The notes: a model not told the origin generated them from the sequence alone. A stretch of 48,154 nt of DNA from Dysgonamonadaceae bacterium (GCA_031270075.1 JAISYG010000081.1:1-48154), one strand, 5' to 3'; counted from the first letter of the stretch, positions 27,973 through 36,097 are shown. A program made the numbers and translations.

Positions 27973-29436
27973 ATGAAAGTAATAGTTAAAACGTTGATTC
28001 TCGCGGCGCTGCTGTCCGGCATAGGATGCAGTGAAAAAGCGGAAGCGTTAGTGGATGTGCTGTTCAACAAGATGCAGACCACGATGACGCCCGGAACCAC
28101 CTACCGGTTTGAAATTACATTTTATCCACAAGATGCATCAAATAGGGAGCTTACGTGGTTTTCGGGCAACGAGAGCGTTGCTACAGTGAGTGATGACGGC
28201 GAGGTTACCGCTATTCGCGAAGGCTTTGCCGACATATATGTGCGCAATGAAAAAAACGCTATCGAAAAAACGCTTCAGGTGCAGGTCATTCCCGAGTTTA
28301 CCGGGATTCCCGTTGTCGCCGGTATGGATTGGAGCTGGAGTGAATTGCCTCCGGCGGAATTTTATACGGCGATGCGGGAAGCTGGTATTACGCATCAATT
28401 TGCTTACAATGTGCCTACGGCGCGAATAGCAGAGAAAAATATGGACAATGCCTGGGCGTATGGCATCGAAACGATTGCTGATACAAAGGAATTGAAATCA
28501 GACCTCACACAGACCGTCAAGCGCTTGATGAATCATCAGGGGCTTGACGGATATCTGATACAGGATGAGCCAAAAGCGCCTGATTTTCCCTATTTGAACG
28601 AATTGGTTCAACAGGTGAAAGCCATTGACGACAAGCATTTTTGCTTAATCAACCTGAATCCCATTTATCAGCAGCCTCATCTGGGCACAAGCACCTACCG
28701 TGAATACGTCCATCGTTCCATCGTAGAGGCGCCAACGGAATTTGTATCCTTCGACAATTACCCGATATGGTATAGCGACGGCATACGATCGGTAATGGAA
28801 GATTGGTATGAAAATATTGAAATCATTGCCGACGAAGCGCACAGGGCAGGCAAGGTGTTCTGGGCCTACACGCTTACCGCATCGCACTATTCGTATCCGG
28901 TCCCCACGCTGAACGATATGCGCCTGCAGGTGTTTTCATACCTGATATATGGAGCGCAGGGACTGATGTATTTTATGTGGTCTACCGGCAATACGATTGA
29001 TTTTCGCTCCGTGCCGGTTACGCCTTCGGGCGAAAAGACGGAATCTTACCCTGTCATGGTGCAGATAAACAACGAAATCAAAGGCTTGACGCCGGTATTT
29101 CAGGACGCTGATTTTCTTTGGGTACGGCATACCGGAGACCCGCGCATACCGCAAGGGACAACGCGGTTAGACAACAGTGAGTTGCCGCCGGTTATCAAAT
29201 CGCTCCATATCGCAACGCCGGGTTTTGGCGCAGCCGTTTCCTTGCTGGAAAACAAAGGATTTGGCTATCTGGTCGTTTTGAACCGCAATATCAACAACAG
29301 CATTACGGTACAGGCGGAAGTGGCTGCTAACGTAAAAACGGTAGCCAAAGACGGCGTTTCGACGACGATAGGGACAGGCGTAAAAAACTATACCCTTGCC
29401 CCGGGCGACCTGTACATATACCAGTGGAAGAAGTAA
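27973..29436 (+). CDS. BIG2 plus TIM-barrel lipoprotein, putative glycoside hydrolase
   Basis: The 487-residue product has a lipoprotein signal (LLSGIGC), one BIG2 domain at about 25-112 and then a barrel-like region. Features such as GIPVVAGMDWSW, YLIQDEPKAPDFPYL, FVSFDNYPIWY, GKVFWAYTL and LMYFMWSTG resemble GH42/GH5-like clan A barrels, with the glutamate of QDEP as candidate acid/base. The final 90 residues form a beta domain (VVLNRNINNSITV). I cannot assign a GH family. It follows the BIG2 lipoproteins by 40 bp and likely degrades the same glycan. Confidence 0.7.
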   Translation: MKVIVKTLILAALLSGIGCSEKAEALVDVLFNKMQTTMTPGTTYRFEITFYPQDASNRELTWFSGNESVATVSDDGEVTAIREGFADIYVRNEKNAIEKTLQVQVIPEFTGIPVVAGMDWSWSELPPAEFYTAMREAGITHQFAYNVPTARIAEKNMDNAWAYGIETIADTKELKSDLTQTVKRLMNHQGLDGYLIQDEPKAPDFPYLNELVQQVKAIDDKHFCLINLNPIYQQPHLGTSTYREYVHRSIVEAPTEFVSFDNYPIWYSDGIRSVMEDWYENIEIIADEAHRAGKVFWAYTLTASHYSYPVPTLNDMRLQVFSYLIYGAQGLMYFMWSTGNTIDFRSVPVTPSGEKTESYPVMVQINNEIKGLTPVFQDADFLWVRHTGDPRIPQGTTRLDNSELPPVIKSLHIATPGFGAAVSLLENKGFGYLVVLNRNINNSITVQAEVAANVKTVAKDGVSTTIGTGVKNYTLAPGDLYIYQWKK

Positions 29437-29460
29437 AAATCAAGAAGTAAAAATAAAAAA

Positions 29461-30801
29461 ATGAAAAAGCATCGTTATATCGACCTCTTGGCATCGCTCG
29501 TGGTAGTGGGATGGTTGATTGTATCCTGCAAAGGAAAAGAGGATACGGCTGTGAGCATCACATTGCATACCCATACCCTGTCGCTATTGACAGGCGAATC
29601 GGAAACATTGACCGCCCTTGTTACCCCGAGCAATCAAATCCTTCATTGGACAAGTAGCAACCCGGATATTGCGACTGTTGACGATGGAGTAGTTCATGCA
29701 ACAGATGCAGGAAAAGCCATTATTCAGGTAAAAGCAGGAAACGGCGCGGCTTTTTGCGATATTACCGTTACAGCGCCGCCGGTTGAGGTAACAGCCGTTA
29801 AATTGGGTACCTCCGTTTTAAGCCTGCCTGTCGGAGGAAAAGAAACGCTGACGGCAACCATAGAGCCGCCCAACGCTACCAATCAAAATGTACGCTGGCA
29901 CAGCAGCAATGAAACGGTGGCCACCGTTGACGAAGGGGTGGTTACCGCTTTGGAGAAAGGTACATCCGTGATAACGGCTACTTCCCTGTCCCATCCGGAA
30001 AAAAAAGCGGCGCTTACCTTAACGGTGGTTGACCCCGCTATCACGCCGATGCAACCCGAAAACGGCGCTCAGGTCAATATTGCCTGCGGCCGTCCGGTAG
30101 CGTTCCGTTGGGTCTCAAGCAAGGCGCCTTCCGCAGGTTTTATCCTGTCCATAAGCGTCAACGACAATATGTCGTCGCCATGGGAGATACCTGTTGACGA
30201 AACTTCGACAACGCTCTCTGCCGACAGCATTGTCACACACATGGATGGCTCCATACCCGATCATACAACAGGAAAGCTGTATTGGTCGGTACGAACCGCA
30301 ACGCCGTCTGACAATATTCAGGCGTCGCCGACAATGGAACTGAATGTGTCACGAGAAATAATAGCCCTTGTCCCATTAAGTTTCAGCCAGGGCAGTGGGG
30401 GAGGCGTCACTTTGATTACGGAAGCAGGATATGTTACGCTCAAAACCACAGCCTCAGACCCGTGGATAAGGACAACGACTTTAGGAACTGTCCTGCCGGA
30501 TGGCGCCAACCGGGTGCTGACTTTTGAATACAAAAGTAACGGCGTGGAAGAAGGTTGCGCTTTTTACTGGTGTGTAAACGGCGGCGCTCAGGGCTGGAAA
30601 GTGAGTACGGCGCCGCTGCCTTACGCTACCGATTGGAGGCGTTTTGAGTTCGACCTCGCCGCTCCGATTCTCTTGTATGAGTTTGGCGTAAGCGATTTGG
30701 GAGGACAACCGCCCGCCAATCATTTTATCCGTTTTGACCCCAGTGGAGACGCCGGCTTTGAAATATCCATACGCAATTTCCAGATACAGGTGTTTGACTA
30801 A
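29461..30801 (+). CDS. BIG2-domain surface lipoprotein C
   Basis: The 446-residue protein has a lipoprotein signal (VVGWLIVSC), two BIG2 domains at about 30-185 (LHWTSSNPDIATVDDGV, VRWHSSNETVATVDEGV), a SusE-like Ig segment (MQPENGAQVNIACG) and a C-terminal domain of about 140 residues (VLTFEYKSNGVEEGCAFYWC, ISIRNFQIQVF). The layout matches copies A and B, but sequence is divergent, so it is an older paralogue. The C-terminal domain again looks like a galactose-binding-type beta-sandwich. Confidence 0.8.
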   Translation: MKKHRYIDLLASLVVVGWLIVSCKGKEDTAVSITLHTHTLSLLTGESETLTALVTPSNQILHWTSSNPDIATVDDGVVHATDAGKAIIQVKAGNGAAFCDITVTAPPVEVTAVKLGTSVLSLPVGGKETLTATIEPPNATNQNVRWHSSNETVATVDEGVVTALEKGTSVITATSLSHPEKKAALTLTVVDPAITPMQPENGAQVNIACGRPVAFRWVSSKAPSAGFILSISVNDNMSSPWEIPVDETSTTLSADSIVTHMDGSIPDHTTGKLYWSVRTATPSDNIQASPTMELNVSREIIALVPLSFSQGSGGGVTLITEAGYVTLKTTASDPWIRTTTLGTVLPDGANRVLTFEYKSNGVEEGCAFYWCVNGGAQGWKVSTAPLPYATDWRRFEFDLAAPILLYEFGVSDLGGQPPANHFIRFDPSGDAGFEISIRNFQIQVFD

Positions 30802-30820
30802 TGGATTAAAATGCGAATAG

Positions 30821-31070
30821 AGAAAAGTAACAGTTGAGACCTTTATTCTCACGGCCCTGTTGTTGGGCATAGGAGACAGTAAAACGCTACGGGCACAGGT
30901 CATTCCCGCGTTTATCGGGATTCCCGTTGTCGCCGGTATGGATGGGCGTTGGGGTGAATGGCCTCCGGCGGATTTTATACGGCGATGCGGGAAGCCGGCA
31001 TCACGCATCACGCATCACGCATCAATTTGCCTGCAATTACGACCCCGCAAAGGCGGATCACTTCGCTCGC
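30821..31070 (+). pseudogene. decayed copy of the BIG2-TIM-barrel gene
   Basis: DNA here aligns with the start of the gene at 27973. The ATG is AGA (30821-30823), the lipobox cysteine codon TGC is GAC, and about 237 bp covering exactly the BIG2 domain are missing at about 30880, next to short A-rich homology. The barrel start (FIGIPVVAGMDG, then an EWPPADF-like segment) follows, and two extra 7-bp units ATCACGC near 31008-31021 shift the frame. Similarity fades after 31045. Confidence 0.85.
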
Positions 31071-31216
31071 CAAAACGTTCCAGCTGAAATACCAATACAC
31101 GCTGCCGGATGGAACCGAATGTCGCATCCCGAGACGCTCATCTTCCCCAACCGCATCCACGACGTGCAGGAAAACGGCATTTATATCAACGAATGGAGAG
31201 ACATCGAATAAGAAAA

Positions 31217-31566
31217 CCTTCCCACAGATGTAGAAAACGCCGTTTTTCAAAAAATAAGCCTTCCCACAGATGTTGAAACGCCTTTTTTAAAAAAAATAGC
31301 CTTCCCACAGACGTAGAAACGCCCTTTTTCAAAAAATAAGCCTTCCCACAGATGTTGAAACGCCTTTTTTCAAAAAAATAGCCTTCCCACAGATGTTGAA
31401 ACGCCTTTTTTCAAAAAATAGCCTTCCCACAGATGTTGAAACGCCTTTTTTCAAAAAATAAGCCTTCCCACAGATGTAGAAACGCCCTTTTTCAAAAAAT
31501 AAGCCTTCCCACAGACGTTGAAACGCCTTTTTTCAAAAAATAGCCTTCCCACAGACGTTGAAACGC
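31217..31566. repeat. nine-copy 40-42 bp tandem repeat
   Basis: Units begin at 31217, 31259, 31300, 31341, 31382, 31422, 31463, 31504 and 31544 with CCTTCCCACAGA and continue through GTTGAAACGCC, a T-run, C and an A-run; the last copy is partial. Variation is confined to T/C and T/A substitutions and homopolymer length. The first half of each unit reads LPTDVE in the frame of the upstream methylase fragment, so the array seems to have grown from that gene's own sequence. Confidence 0.95.
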
Positions 31567-31715
31567 AAGCAATACCTCGAGTTCCGGAATTACGGCGATA
31601 CCGAAACCGAATTGAAAGAGAAAATACAAAACCTGTTTGACCGCGCCAAAAGCAAGTGGGAAGGCGTATTTTCGCCCGATGCAAAAATAGAACTGACGGC
31701 ATCGCATCTTTCCGT

Positions 31716-31747
31716 TTGTACAATATGTGAAAAAAATAGTATATTTG
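31716..31747 (+). promoter_or_regulatory. promoter of the methyltransferase, probably giving a leaderless transcript
   Basis: TTG (31716-31718) and TATATTTG (31740-31747) are 21 bases apart. The expected start of transcription, about four to six bases after the G, coincides with the methyltransferase ATG at 31752. Confidence 0.7.
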
Positions 31748-31751
31748 CAAA

Positions 31752-32549
31752 ATGGTAACAAATAAGATAATAATACAAGAAAATGATTATTTGAACAAAA
31801 TAATTTGCGGAGACAGCCTAACGGTAATGCGCCAAATGCCTGACAAATGTTTGGATTTGGTGGTAACCTCGCCACCTTACAACCTGAAAAATTCTACCGG
31901 TAACGGTATGAAAGACGGTAGAGGAGGCAAATGGGCAGGGGCGGCGTTGGTAAATGGTTATAGTCATTACGATGACAATATGCCACATCAAGAATATGCC
32001 GAATGGCAACACAACTGTTTGAAGGAAATGTTCCGTCTGATTAAAAACGACGGCGCTATTTTCTACAATCACAAATGGCGTGTTCAGGATGGATTGATTC
32101 AAGATAGAAAGGACATCATCAGAGATTTGCCGGTGCGGCAAATTATCATTTGGCGAAGAAAAGGCGGCATTAACTTTAACTCAGGCTATTTTTTGCCTAC
32201 TTACGAAGTCATCTATCTAATTCCTAAACCCAATTTCAAACTTGTTTCTAAAGCAAATGCATACGGCGATGTATGGGAATTTACGCAGGAAATGAACAAT
32301 GAACATCCAGCGCCTTTCCCCGTTGCCTTAATTGACAGAATTATAGGTTCAACAAATGCACAAATCATTTTAGACCCGTTTATGGGAAGCGGTACAACAG
32401 CCATTGTTGCAATAGGATTAAAAAGAAATTACATCGGGATAGAACTTTCTCCTGTTTACTGCGAAATGGCAGAAAAACGAATAGCAAAAAATAAAATACA
32501 AAGTGAAGTAATGAAATTTCATCCATTATCTCTATTTAACGAATTATGA
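31752..32549 (+). CDS. site-specific DNA methyltransferase, SPPY type (beta class)
   Basis: This 265-residue methylase has the catalytic motif TSPPYNL near residue 38 and the AdoMet-binding motif DPFMGSGTTAIV near residue 213, the order of the beta class. SPPY is most typical of N4-cytosine enzymes, which fits the adjacent MvaI/BcnI-type nuclease because M.MvaI and M.BcnI modify cytosine N4. The target is then probably of CCNGG type, an inference. The start lies at the predicted transcription start and overlaps the methylase remnant by 7 bp; the stop overlaps the nuclease ATG (ATGA). The gene appears intact. Confidence 0.88.
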   Translation: MVTNKIIIQENDYLNKIICGDSLTVMRQMPDKCLDLVVTSPPYNLKNSTGNGMKDGRGGKWAGAALVNGYSHYDDNMPHQEYAEWQHNCLKEMFRLIKNDGAIFYNHKWRVQDGLIQDRKDIIRDLPVRQIIIWRRKGGINFNSGYFLPTYEVIYLIPKPNFKLVSKANAYGDVWEFTQEMNNEHPAPFPVALIDRIIGSTNAQIILDPFMGSGTTAIVAIGLKRNYIGIELSPVYCEMAEKRIAKNKIQSEVMKFHPLSLFNEL

Positions 32550-33334
32550 TGAAAATATACACAAAAGACAGCCTGATAAAAGAATTTCGCGCTATTGCCC
32601 AAAAAGGGTGGATACCCAATGCACGGCACGGTAACAGTGGAGGAATTGGCAATACGCTTGAAGATTTGTTGGAAATTGAAGAAAACAACCTTCCCATTCC
32701 CAATGCTGCAGAATGGGAATTGAAAGCCCAACGACTGAATACATCCTCGCTGACAACGCTTTTTCACACAGAGCCTTCACCGCGAGCCGTAAAATTTGTT
32801 CCTCAAATACTATTGCTGAATTACGGTTGGCAACATCAGGAGGCGTGAAAAAAGTATCCTGAAACAGAATTGAGTTTTCGCCAAACCATTCACGGCAATT
32901 CGCCGAGTGACAGAGGTTTCATGGTTAAGATTGATAGAAATGAGCGAAAAGTTTTGATTTCATTTGACAGCGACAGCGTTGCTGATGTTCATAGAGAATG
33001 GTTGAAAACGGTAAAACAACGAATAGGATTAGGACGACTTGACCCACAGCCCTATTGGGGATTTGATGACTTGTCAAACAAAGCCGGAACGAAACTTTTG
33101 AATTGTTTTTATGTACAGGCAGATGTAAAGAAAGAAGATAACAAGGAATTTTATCACTATTGTAAGGTAACAATGCTGCAAAAATTTAATTTTAACGGCT
33201 TCTTAAATCAAATTGAAAAGGGAAATATCTTAGTTGATTTCGATGCACGAACAGGACATAATCATGGCACAAAATTTCGGATGCGACAAAATTGTTTGCC
33301 TGAATTGTACGAAAAAATAAAAAAGATAATATGA
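32546..33334 (+). pseudogene. MvaI/BcnI-type restriction endonuclease interrupted by an in-frame TGA
   Basis: Two track ORFs (32546-32848 and 32870-33334) are in the same frame and separated by one TGA at 32846-32848, followed by AAAAAGTATCC. Joined, they give about 262 residues with GNTLEDLLEIEENNLPIPN, the E-x-K nuclease motif in AEWELKAQR, FRQTIHGNSPSDRGF and GTKFRMRQNCLPELYEK, all recognised MvaI/BcnI family traits. These enzymes are monomeric MutH-like nucleases. A GGA to TGA change would explain the break. The downstream part has no good ATG close to the stop, so the nuclease is probably inactive unless the stop is an error or is read through. Confidence 0.85.
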
Positions 33335-33987
33335 AAGAATATTTTCTGGCGACAAAGCGGCTGGATGCGGAATATTATCAACCGAAATATGAGGAAATAG
33401 TATCAAAGGCCAAACAGCAGAATTATGATTTGTTGGGTAATTTGGTATCTATCAAAAAATCAATAGAGCCGGGTTCGGATGCATACAGCGATGAAGGCTT
33501 GCCGTTTTTGCGCGTTGCCGATTACAACAAGTTCGGAATTTCTATGCCAGAAAAGAAACTTTCCGACAGTTTCTGTAAAGACAACGCAACATTAATAGGC
33601 GGTCTTAAACCCAAGAAAGAAACGATATTATTCTCCAAAGACGGCAGCGTCGGGACGGCATACATGCTTCGCGAAGATGCCGATTTTATTACTTCCGGCG
33701 CCATTCTTCATTTGATGATTAAAGACAAAAAAGTTCTGCCGGAATATTTGACTTTGACGTTAAACTCCGAAGTAGTGCAGCAGCAAGCCGAACGTGACGC
33801 AGGCGGCTCAATCATCTTGCATTGGCGAAGGGAGGAAATTGAAAACGTGGTAGTTCCTATTGTGGATATTAAGATTCAACACCAAATCGCCGCTCTAATC
33901 GAAAAAAGTTTTTACCTTTGCGGGGAAAGTCAACGGTTATTGAAAGAGGCTAAAGATATGGTGGAAAAGGAAATAGAAAAAATTTAA
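33331..33987 (+). CDS. half-length type I restriction specificity subunit (HsdS-like)
   Basis: The 218-residue product begins RLDAEYYQPKYEEI and contains one target-recognition domain (GLPFLRVADYNKFGI, ETILFSKDGSVGTAYML, DAGGSIILHWRREEIENVVVP) plus one conserved coiled spacer (QIAALIEKSFYL to EIEKI). Complete HsdS proteins have two such halves and about 400 residues. Half subunits can dimerise, so it may still function if a matching HsdM exists elsewhere. Its ATG overlaps the nuclease stop as ATGA. No HsdR is present in the window. Confidence 0.82.
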   Translation: MKEYFLATKRLDAEYYQPKYEEIVSKAKQQNYDLLGNLVSIKKSIEPGSDAYSDEGLPFLRVADYNKFGISMPEKKLSDSFCKDNATLIGGLKPKKETILFSKDGSVGTAYMLREDADFITSGAILHLMIKDKKVLPEYLTLTLNSEVVQQQAERDAGGSIILHWRREEIENVVVPIVDIKIQHQIAALIEKSFYLCGESQRLLKEAKDMVEKEIEKI

Positions 33988-33999
33988 ATTAAACATGCT

Positions 34000-35400
34000 A
34001 TGAATAGGATTATACTTATTGGCAATGGATTTGATTTGGCACATAATTTGAGAACAAGCTATCGAAACTTCATTGATGATTATTGGGATAAAAAGAATGA
34101 GTTATTGCAAAAACGATACAAGGAAAGCGAAATAAAATCATATGAAGATTATGAAGATAAAGATATTATTGTCAGGAATATTACTTGGTGGCAGACATCA
34201 TCTTTCAATAACAATGAAAAAAAATACGGTTACAACATGTTTGTTGATAGGCTCAGACAAGGGCATGTCAGAGGTAATTTACATTTCAAAAACCATTTTT
34301 TGAAACGTATTACGGAGAATGCGGTTATTAATAGTTGGGTAGATATTGAAAATGAGTATTACGAAGAACTTAAAAACGTTTTGAATAGACTAAATCCATA
34401 CGGGAAAGATGCAAAATTGTTGAATAGACATTTTAATCAAATAAAAATAGAATTAGAGAAGTATCTAACAGAAACATTAAAATTAAAATTAACGAATGGA
34501 ACGGAAAAAATCATTGGTTTGGAACATCTAATTTATTCAAAATTTTCTTTTGCGGATTTCACACAAAAAGGGAAAGATAATCTAATAGATATTGCATATC
34601 AAAAAATTCTATCTTTAAAAGAGAAAGATGAAAAACAAGAATTATCCATGCTTGATACAAGTGAAGAAACAATGACTCTTTATGATAATATTAAGACATT
34701 GGTTTCAAAGAATACACCAATAATTCATGAATCATTGGTGTATTCTTTTGACACAAGAGAAGATTTTGTGAAGTTATTAGATAAGCGTAAAGATATGATT
34801 GATATCTCATCATTGTTATTGCCTGAAAATGTTTTGTTTTTGAACTTTAATTATACCAATACAGAAGATAAATACTCCATTAATAACCCCATTAATAACT
34901 ACTTTGCGAATAAAACAGAAAACTATAAACAAGAATTTAAAATTAATCAAGAAACTATTCATATTCACAGCGAATTGAATAATCGAAAAAACCCAATAAT
35001 CTTTGGTTATGGAGATGAACTTGACGATGATTACAAACAAATTTTGAAAAAGAACGACAATAATTTATTGGAAAATGTAAAATCAATAAAATATGGTGAA
35101 ACTTATAATTATAAAAGACTGTTAAATTTTATAGAATCAGACAATTATCAGGTTTTTATAATGGGGCATTCATGTGGAAATTCAGATAGAACATTGTTAA
35201 ATACTTTATTTGAACATACAAATTGTCAATCAATAAAAATATTTTATCACAAAAAAGTCAATGGCCAAGAAGAGAGTGATGATTTTAGCAATATCTATAG
35301 AAACGTAACCCGTAATTTTAAAAATTTTGCTAATTTAAGAGCAAAAGTTGTTGATAAATCCAATTCAATTTCTTTTCCGCAGCTAGAAAAGAACAATTAA
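34000..35400 (+). CDS. AbiH-family phage abortive infection protein
   Basis: The 466-residue product starts ILIGNGFDLAHNLRTSYRNF, the nucleotide-binding-like signature of AbiH, has the WVDIENEYYEEL segment typical of the family, and ends with FIMGHSCGNSDRTLLNTLF. Lactococcal AbiH aborts phage infection; its biochemical mechanism is not settled. The gene is markedly AT-rich compared with the glycan locus, suggesting acquisition. It lies 12 bp after hsdS and 2 bp before the transposase, all on one strand in a defence cluster. Confidence 0.85.
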   Translation: MNRIILIGNGFDLAHNLRTSYRNFIDDYWDKKNELLQKRYKESEIKSYEDYEDKDIIVRNITWWQTSSFNNNEKKYGYNMFVDRLRQGHVRGNLHFKNHFLKRITENAVINSWVDIENEYYEELKNVLNRLNPYGKDAKLLNRHFNQIKIELEKYLTETLKLKLTNGTEKIIGLEHLIYSKFSFADFTQKGKDNLIDIAYQKILSLKEKDEKQELSMLDTSEETMTLYDNIKTLVSKNTPIIHESLVYSFDTREDFVKLLDKRKDMIDISSLLLPENVLFLNFNYTNTEDKYSINNPINNYFANKTENYKQEFKINQETIHIHSELNNRKNPIIFGYGDELDDDYKQILKKNDNNLLENVKSIKYGETYNYKRLLNFIESDNYQVFIMGHSCGNSDRTLLNTLFEHTNCQSIKIFYHKKVNGQEESDDFSNIYRNVTRNFKNFANLRAKVVDKSNSISFPQLEKNN

Positions 35401-35402
35401 TT

Positions 35403-36074
35403 ATGCCCTACGATCCAAATAAACATCATCGCCGCAGCATTCGCCTGAAAGGATACGATTATTCGCAGGCAGGATTGTATTTTGTTACGATATGTTGTCA
35501 GAACAGGATATGTTATTTTGGGAAAATCGAAAATGGGGAAATGATATTGAATGATGCGGGCAAAATGGTAGAAAAATGGTATTTGGAGTTGGCAAATAAA
35601 TTTCCAGACATTGAACCGGACGAATATGTTGTTATGCCGAATCATTTTCATGCCATTATCGTAAATACGGGGACAAACGTAGGGGCGCACCTGCGTGTGC
35701 GCCCCTACCTGCGTGTGCGCCCGAATCCGAATCCGAATCCGAATGACATTCCCGACAATGTACATTTCCCAAACAATGAATCCATTTCAGGCGAACCTGT
35801 TTTGGGCGAACACATATGTTTGGGCGAACACATAGGTTTGGGCGAACACATAGGTTCGCCACTAAGTGCGGTAACACAATGGTTTAAAACCATGTCCACC
35901 AACGAATATATACGTGGGGTAAAAACATTGGGTTGGCATCCATTCACCAAAAAATTATGGCAACGTAATTATTACGAACACATCATCCGAAACGAACAAT
36001 CGTATCAAAAGATATCTGATTATATCATTCACAATCCTGAAAAATGGCAGGATGATAAATTCTATTTTGAATAA
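35403..36074 (+). CDS. RAYT/IS200-like Y1 transposase with an inserted repeat region
   Basis: The 223-residue protein has the HUH motif in MPNHFHAII near residue 80 and the C-terminal tyrosine region RNYYEHIIRNEQSYQKISDY, typical of REP-associated single-tyrosine transposases. Between them lies a low-complexity insert of about 60 residues with RVRPYLRVRP, NPNPNPN and GEHIxLGEHI repeats. Such enzymes nick and join single-stranded hairpins. No terminal repeats bound the gene, so it is likely a resident RAYT rather than a complete insertion sequence. Confidence 0.88.
   Translation: MPYDPNKHHRRSIRLKGYDYSQAGLYFVTICCQNRICYFGKIENGEMILNDAGKMVEKWYLELANKFPDIEPDEYVVMPNHFHAIIVNTGTNVGAHLRVRPYLRVRPNPNPNPNDIPDNVHFPNNESISGEPVLGEHICLGEHIGLGEHIGSPLSAVTQWFKTMSTNEYIRGVKTLGWHPFTKKLWQRNYYEHIIRNEQSYQKISDYIIHNPEKWQDDKFYFE
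35801..35854. repeat. 18-bp tandem repeat, 3 copies, inside the RAYT gene
   Basis: Three units of TTTGGGCGAACACATAGG (first copy with a T change) are in frame and encode LGEHIG-like hexapeptides. About 110 bp upstream in the same insert are two 18-bp units around CTGCGTGTGCGCCC and four GAATCC units. Confidence 0.92.
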
Positions 36075-36097
36075 CGAATCATTTTTCGTCAAAAATT

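Larger units (their letters stand above)
31076..31758 (+). pseudogene. C-terminal remnant of an HsdM-like N6-adenine DNA methylase
   Basis: Fragments read in different frames as QLKYQYTLPDGTE, ETLIFPNRIHDVQENGIYIN, EWRDIE-stop-ENLPTDVE, and, after a repeat array, KQYLEFRNYGDTETELKEKI and ELTASHLSVC. This order resembles from memory the C-terminus of type I-like N-6 DNA methylases, and the half HsdS gene downstream agrees. It has at least one frameshift near 31120, a TAA near 31209, a nine-copy repeat inside and no N-terminal catalytic part. A profile search is needed to confirm the family. Confidence 0.55.

Noticed and set aside
8923-30801. Genomic island integrated at tRNA-Arg
   Set aside because: The glycan locus begins right after the tRNA, but I found no integrase and saw no repeat of the tRNA 3' end downstream that could be an attachment site.
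30927-31211. 94-residue ORF as an independent gene
   Set aside because: Its N-terminal part is a frameshifted stretch of the TIM-barrel remnant and its C-terminal part belongs to the methylase remnant.
31217-31566. CRISPR array
   Set aside because: Whole 40-42 bp units repeat head to tail with no unique spacers, and no cas gene is present.
32870-33334. Separate gene for the C-terminal part of the restriction nuclease
   Set aside because: It is in the same frame as the preceding ORF, starts at a TTG within conserved family sequence, and lacks the E-x-K motif, so it is the second half of one broken gene.
35397-35765. Minus-strand ORF opposite the RAYT gene
   Set aside because: It mirrors the repeat-rich insert of the transposase and has no recognisable domain.
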